In this document: one piece after another, positions 5,373-6,995 of the stretch
How the letters are laid out: the number at the start of each line of letters is the position of its first letter
How positions within the stretch are numbered: position 1 is the first letter of the stretch
Origin: CAZYTO01 sp964650405
GTDB taxonomy: Bacteria > Acidobacteriota > Thermoanaerobaculia > Gp7-AA8
Length of the DNA stretch: 6,995 nucleotides
Assembly: GCA_964650405.1 (NCBI GenBank)
Contig: CAZYTO010000289.1
Span: forward strand, 1-6,995
Reading direction: 5' to 3'
Made by a program: the position numbers and the translations under genes
The notes under the pieces: generated by a model
Databases searched by the model: none
Seen by the model: the letters and a program-made list of their open reading frames with translations, nothing else
Told to the model about the DNA's origin: nothing

Positions 5373-6527
5373 TTACTTGATCTGGCGAGATCGCGTCCGC
5401 CCGGACCGAGCTGTCCTCTTACCTCCCGCGGATGGCACCTTGGGAGACTCAGGCGCCGGCGCGCTGCGGCGGTCTCGCTTGGAGGGGAGCTTCGTGTAGA
5501 CATGGGTCGAGAGAATCGACGCATGACCGAGAATTTCCTGCACCTCGCGGGCGGTGGTGCCCGTACCCACCAGCATCGCCGCCATCGTATGCCGGAGCAT
5601 CTGAGGCGTGATCTGGCGATTGATCTCGGCGAGACGGACGTGCTTCTTGAAGATGTTCTCGATGGAGTAGACGGTCAGACGCGTTCCCGAGCGTCCGACG
5701 AAGAGCGCCTGCGTGTCAGGCTTTCGTTCGATGCGTAGCTCGGTGTAATTCTCTAGCGCGGCAACGACCGTTTCGGCGGACAGAGTCACACTCCGCCCAC
5801 GAATCGCCCTGGCGCCGACCTGGAGGCGCTGGTGGTCGAGGTCGAGATCCTCCACGTCCAACGCTACGAGCTCGCCGATCCGAATACCCGTGGAAAAGAG
5901 CAGTTCGAGGATGACATTGTCGCGGACGGCGCAGAAGTAGCGATTGCGTGAGGCTGGCGATGTATCGCGCTGGGCCTCAAAGGCGGCGATCTGTTCTTTT
6001 GGTGCCGCCAGAAGCGCGCGGATCTCACGCGGCGACAGTGTGGCCGACGATCGATTCTCGGACGCGTGCTCGTTCCGCGGCCCTCGCACCCGCGACGGCA
6101 CAACGCTCGCGCGAATGGATTTCACGCCCGACGTTTCGGTTCCGATCTCACCCGCATACGTCTCCTCGATGAATTCTGCCGGAGTCCCCATTTGCCGGGG
6201 CTCCATGACGATATCCGGTCGTTTCCAGAAGATTTTCGAGAGAGGAATCGGTACTTCTTCGAGAAACGATCGAACGTTCCGAACTGCGCTTGTCGATTCA
6301 GGAGACTCAAGCACGAGCCGCCCCGATTCCTTGCCGTAAAACAGCACGACGAAGGTGCCTGCGGTCAGTTGAATCAGCGCTCCCTTGGAGGGCTCAGCGG
6401 TCGCGTCGGGGTCGTTGATGTCGTGAAACTCGACCGGCACCAGAGCCGCCAGCTCCGCCTCGCTCAACCGGGCCGCCAGCACAGGAACTGCCCGTTCCGT
6501 CAGTTCATTCGCGTTCGCTGCTCTCAT
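5373..6527 (-). CDS. Tyrosine recombinase-like protein with an atypical N-terminal domain
   Basis: The 384-residue product carries a phage-integrase/Xer-type catalytic domain at about 163-350. Its landmarks are STGIRIGELVALDVEDLDLD (Arg216), ITPQMLRHTMAAML (Arg312), REVQEILGHASI (His335) and HVYTKL (nucleophile Tyr344). Such enzymes cut and rejoin DNA through a phosphotyrosine. Two other catalytic positions look changed. The beta-hairpin lysine (GKGxKxR in Xer proteins) aligns with VGARAIRGR, placing Arg240 there. The histidine of HxxR is Gln309. Residues 1-105 do not resemble the helical core-binding domain; they look like a compact alpha/beta domain (VPVEFHDIND, GALIQLTAGTFVVLFYG, GRLVLESPE). 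A charged linker (110-162) follows, and the C-terminal tail (350-384) is strongly basic. The start ATG overlaps the preceding gene by 23 bases and has TGAGGA just upstream. Activity and target site are unknown. Confidence 0.85.
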   Translation of the reverse strand: MRAANANELTERAVPVLAARLSEAELAALVPVEFHDINDPDATAEPSKGALIQLTAGTFVVLFYGKESGRLVLESPESTSAVRNVRSFLEEVPIPLSKIFWKRPDIVMEPRQMGTPAEFIEETYAGEIGTETSGVKSIRASVVPSRVRGPRNEHASENRSSATLSPREIRALLAAPKEQIAAFEAQRDTSPASRNRYFCAVRDNVILELLFSTGIRIGELVALDVEDLDLDHQRLQVGARAIRGRSVTLSAETVVAALENYTELRIERKPDTQALFVGRSGTRLTVYSIENIFKKHVRLAEINRQITPQMLRHTMAAMLVGTGTTAREVQEILGHASILSTHVYTKLPSKRDRRSAPAPESPKVPSAGGKRTARSGRTRSRQIK

Positions 6528-6858
6528 GTTCCTCAGGCACCTGCCTCGTCACAACAACCTTGATGGCTACCAGTTGCTTCCGCTCGATGATCATCACACC
6601 GGGCCTGCCCTCGCTCCACTGGGGAGAACCCGGAACACTCCACGGATCAGGCTCCACGTCGGTGTAAAACTCCGTTCCGCGAAATCCGTCCGGAAGAACG
6701 CCGTCCCACGCCTTCACCGCCGGAACATCACCAGCATAGATATTAGATCGAGGCCGACCCCAAATCTCACCCGAGGCGGCGATCTTTTCGTTTTCTCCGG
6801 CGAAATGGAGCCGTCGATGAAATGGGCCAAAGCGTGCCGGCCGCTTTGTCGGGCTCAT
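6505..6858 (-). CDS. Hypothetical protein, 117 residues, overlapping the recombinase-like gene
   Basis: I do not recognise this family. The frame runs from ATG at 6856-6858, directly after an in-frame TAG at 6862-6864, to TGA at 6505-6507. Visible features are a basic N-terminus (MSPTKRPARFGPFHRRLHFA), then GEIWGRPRSNIYAGDVPAVKAWDG, an aromatic and acidic stretch FRGTEFYTDVEPDPWSVPGSPQWSEG, and a final strand-rich MIIERKQLVAIKVVVTRQ before a charged tail. There are no membrane segments or cysteine clusters. The short length and motif style recall small modules that occur at the C-termini of polymorphic toxins, but that is only an impression. Its end overlaps the start of the next gene by 23 bases, so the two are probably co-translated and may be functional partners. 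No ribosome site is evident. Confidence 0.6.
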   Translation of the reverse strand: MSPTKRPARFGPFHRRLHFAGENEKIAASGEIWGRPRSNIYAGDVPAVKAWDGVLPDGFRGTEFYTDVEPDPWSVPGSPQWSEGRPGVMIIERKQLVAIKVVVTRQVPEEHESSERE

Positions 6859-6893
6859 GCGCTAACAGAATAGCCGATCGGGGTGGAATGCCC

Positions 6894-6995
6894 TCAGAGC
6901 GAACCTCCATCAACGACACGGGAATGCATCAGCAGGGCCGTATGGTGCCGCGCGTGTGATGTCCCCAGCCGCAGCATGTCGAGCAGGCGCAGCGG
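6894..6995 (-). CDS. Possible C-terminal end of an upstream gene (partial at right edge)
   Basis: One minus-strand frame is open from the window edge for 33 codons, then stops at TGA (6894-6896), 35 bases before the next gene. It reads PLRLLDMLRLGTSHARHHTA and then LLMHSRVVDGGSL. No family is recognised. It could be the end of a neighbouring gene or a chance open frame; 33 codons is weak evidence in GC-rich DNA. Confidence 0.25.
   Translation of the reverse strand, partial: PLRLLDMLRLGTSHARHHTALLMHSRVVDGGSL

Noticed and set aside
5944..6339. Plus-strand frame of 131 codons opposite the recombinase-like gene
   Set aside because: It is another antisense shadow with Ser- and Arg-rich composition and no recognisable motif.
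6066..6563. Plus-strand frame of 165 codons opposite the recombinase-like gene
   Set aside because: The minus-strand frame has clear recombinase motifs; this one is an antisense shadow.

Overview
The window is high-GC bacterial DNA. Every gene I can support lies on the minus strand, so it reads right to left. Lnt (apolipoprotein N-acyltransferase) points to a diderm bacterium. The adjacency of lnt and prfB, the high GC and the short-unit intergenic repeats fit Acidobacteriota-like or deltaproteobacteria-like soil lineages, with Acidobacteriota my best guess. That placement is inference; no rRNA or other marker is present.

Right part (about 5373-6995) looks accessory. It holds an uncertain partial reading frame at the right edge (6894-6995), an unrecognised 117-residue gene (6505-6858), and, overlapping that by 23 bases, a tyrosine-recombinase-like gene (5373-6527). 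In the recombinase-like gene an unfamiliar N-terminal domain replaces the usual core-binding domain, and two catalytic positions appear altered.

Middle and left part (1-5249) looks like one co-directional housekeeping cluster. In order of transcription it contains a 50-residue membrane protein (5097-5249), a cysteine-rich zinc-ribbon protein with a TTG start (4622-5092), lnt (3038-4576), prfB (1866-2970, with a classic +1 programmed frameshift), a family-4-like glycosyltransferase with an extra C-terminal domain (250-1785), and the start of a NUDIX hydrolase resembling CoA pyrophosphatase (1-227), which seems to lose frame just before the left edge. The first two genes look translationally coupled. 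Lnt, the small membrane protein and the glycosyltransferase touch on envelope biogenesis, and prfB is translation termination.

The most unusual non-genic structure is a set of short-unit tandem repeats. A 7-bp unit occurs both inside the glycosyltransferase coding region and, inverted, in the prfB-glycosyltransferase gap. A different, roughly 8-bp unit fills the lnt-prfB gap and encodes the last residues of Lnt. I see no tRNA, rRNA, CRISPR array or convincing insertion sequence. No gene-free stretch exceeds 300 bases; the longest, 5250-5372, holds only a possible promoter and a small hairpin.
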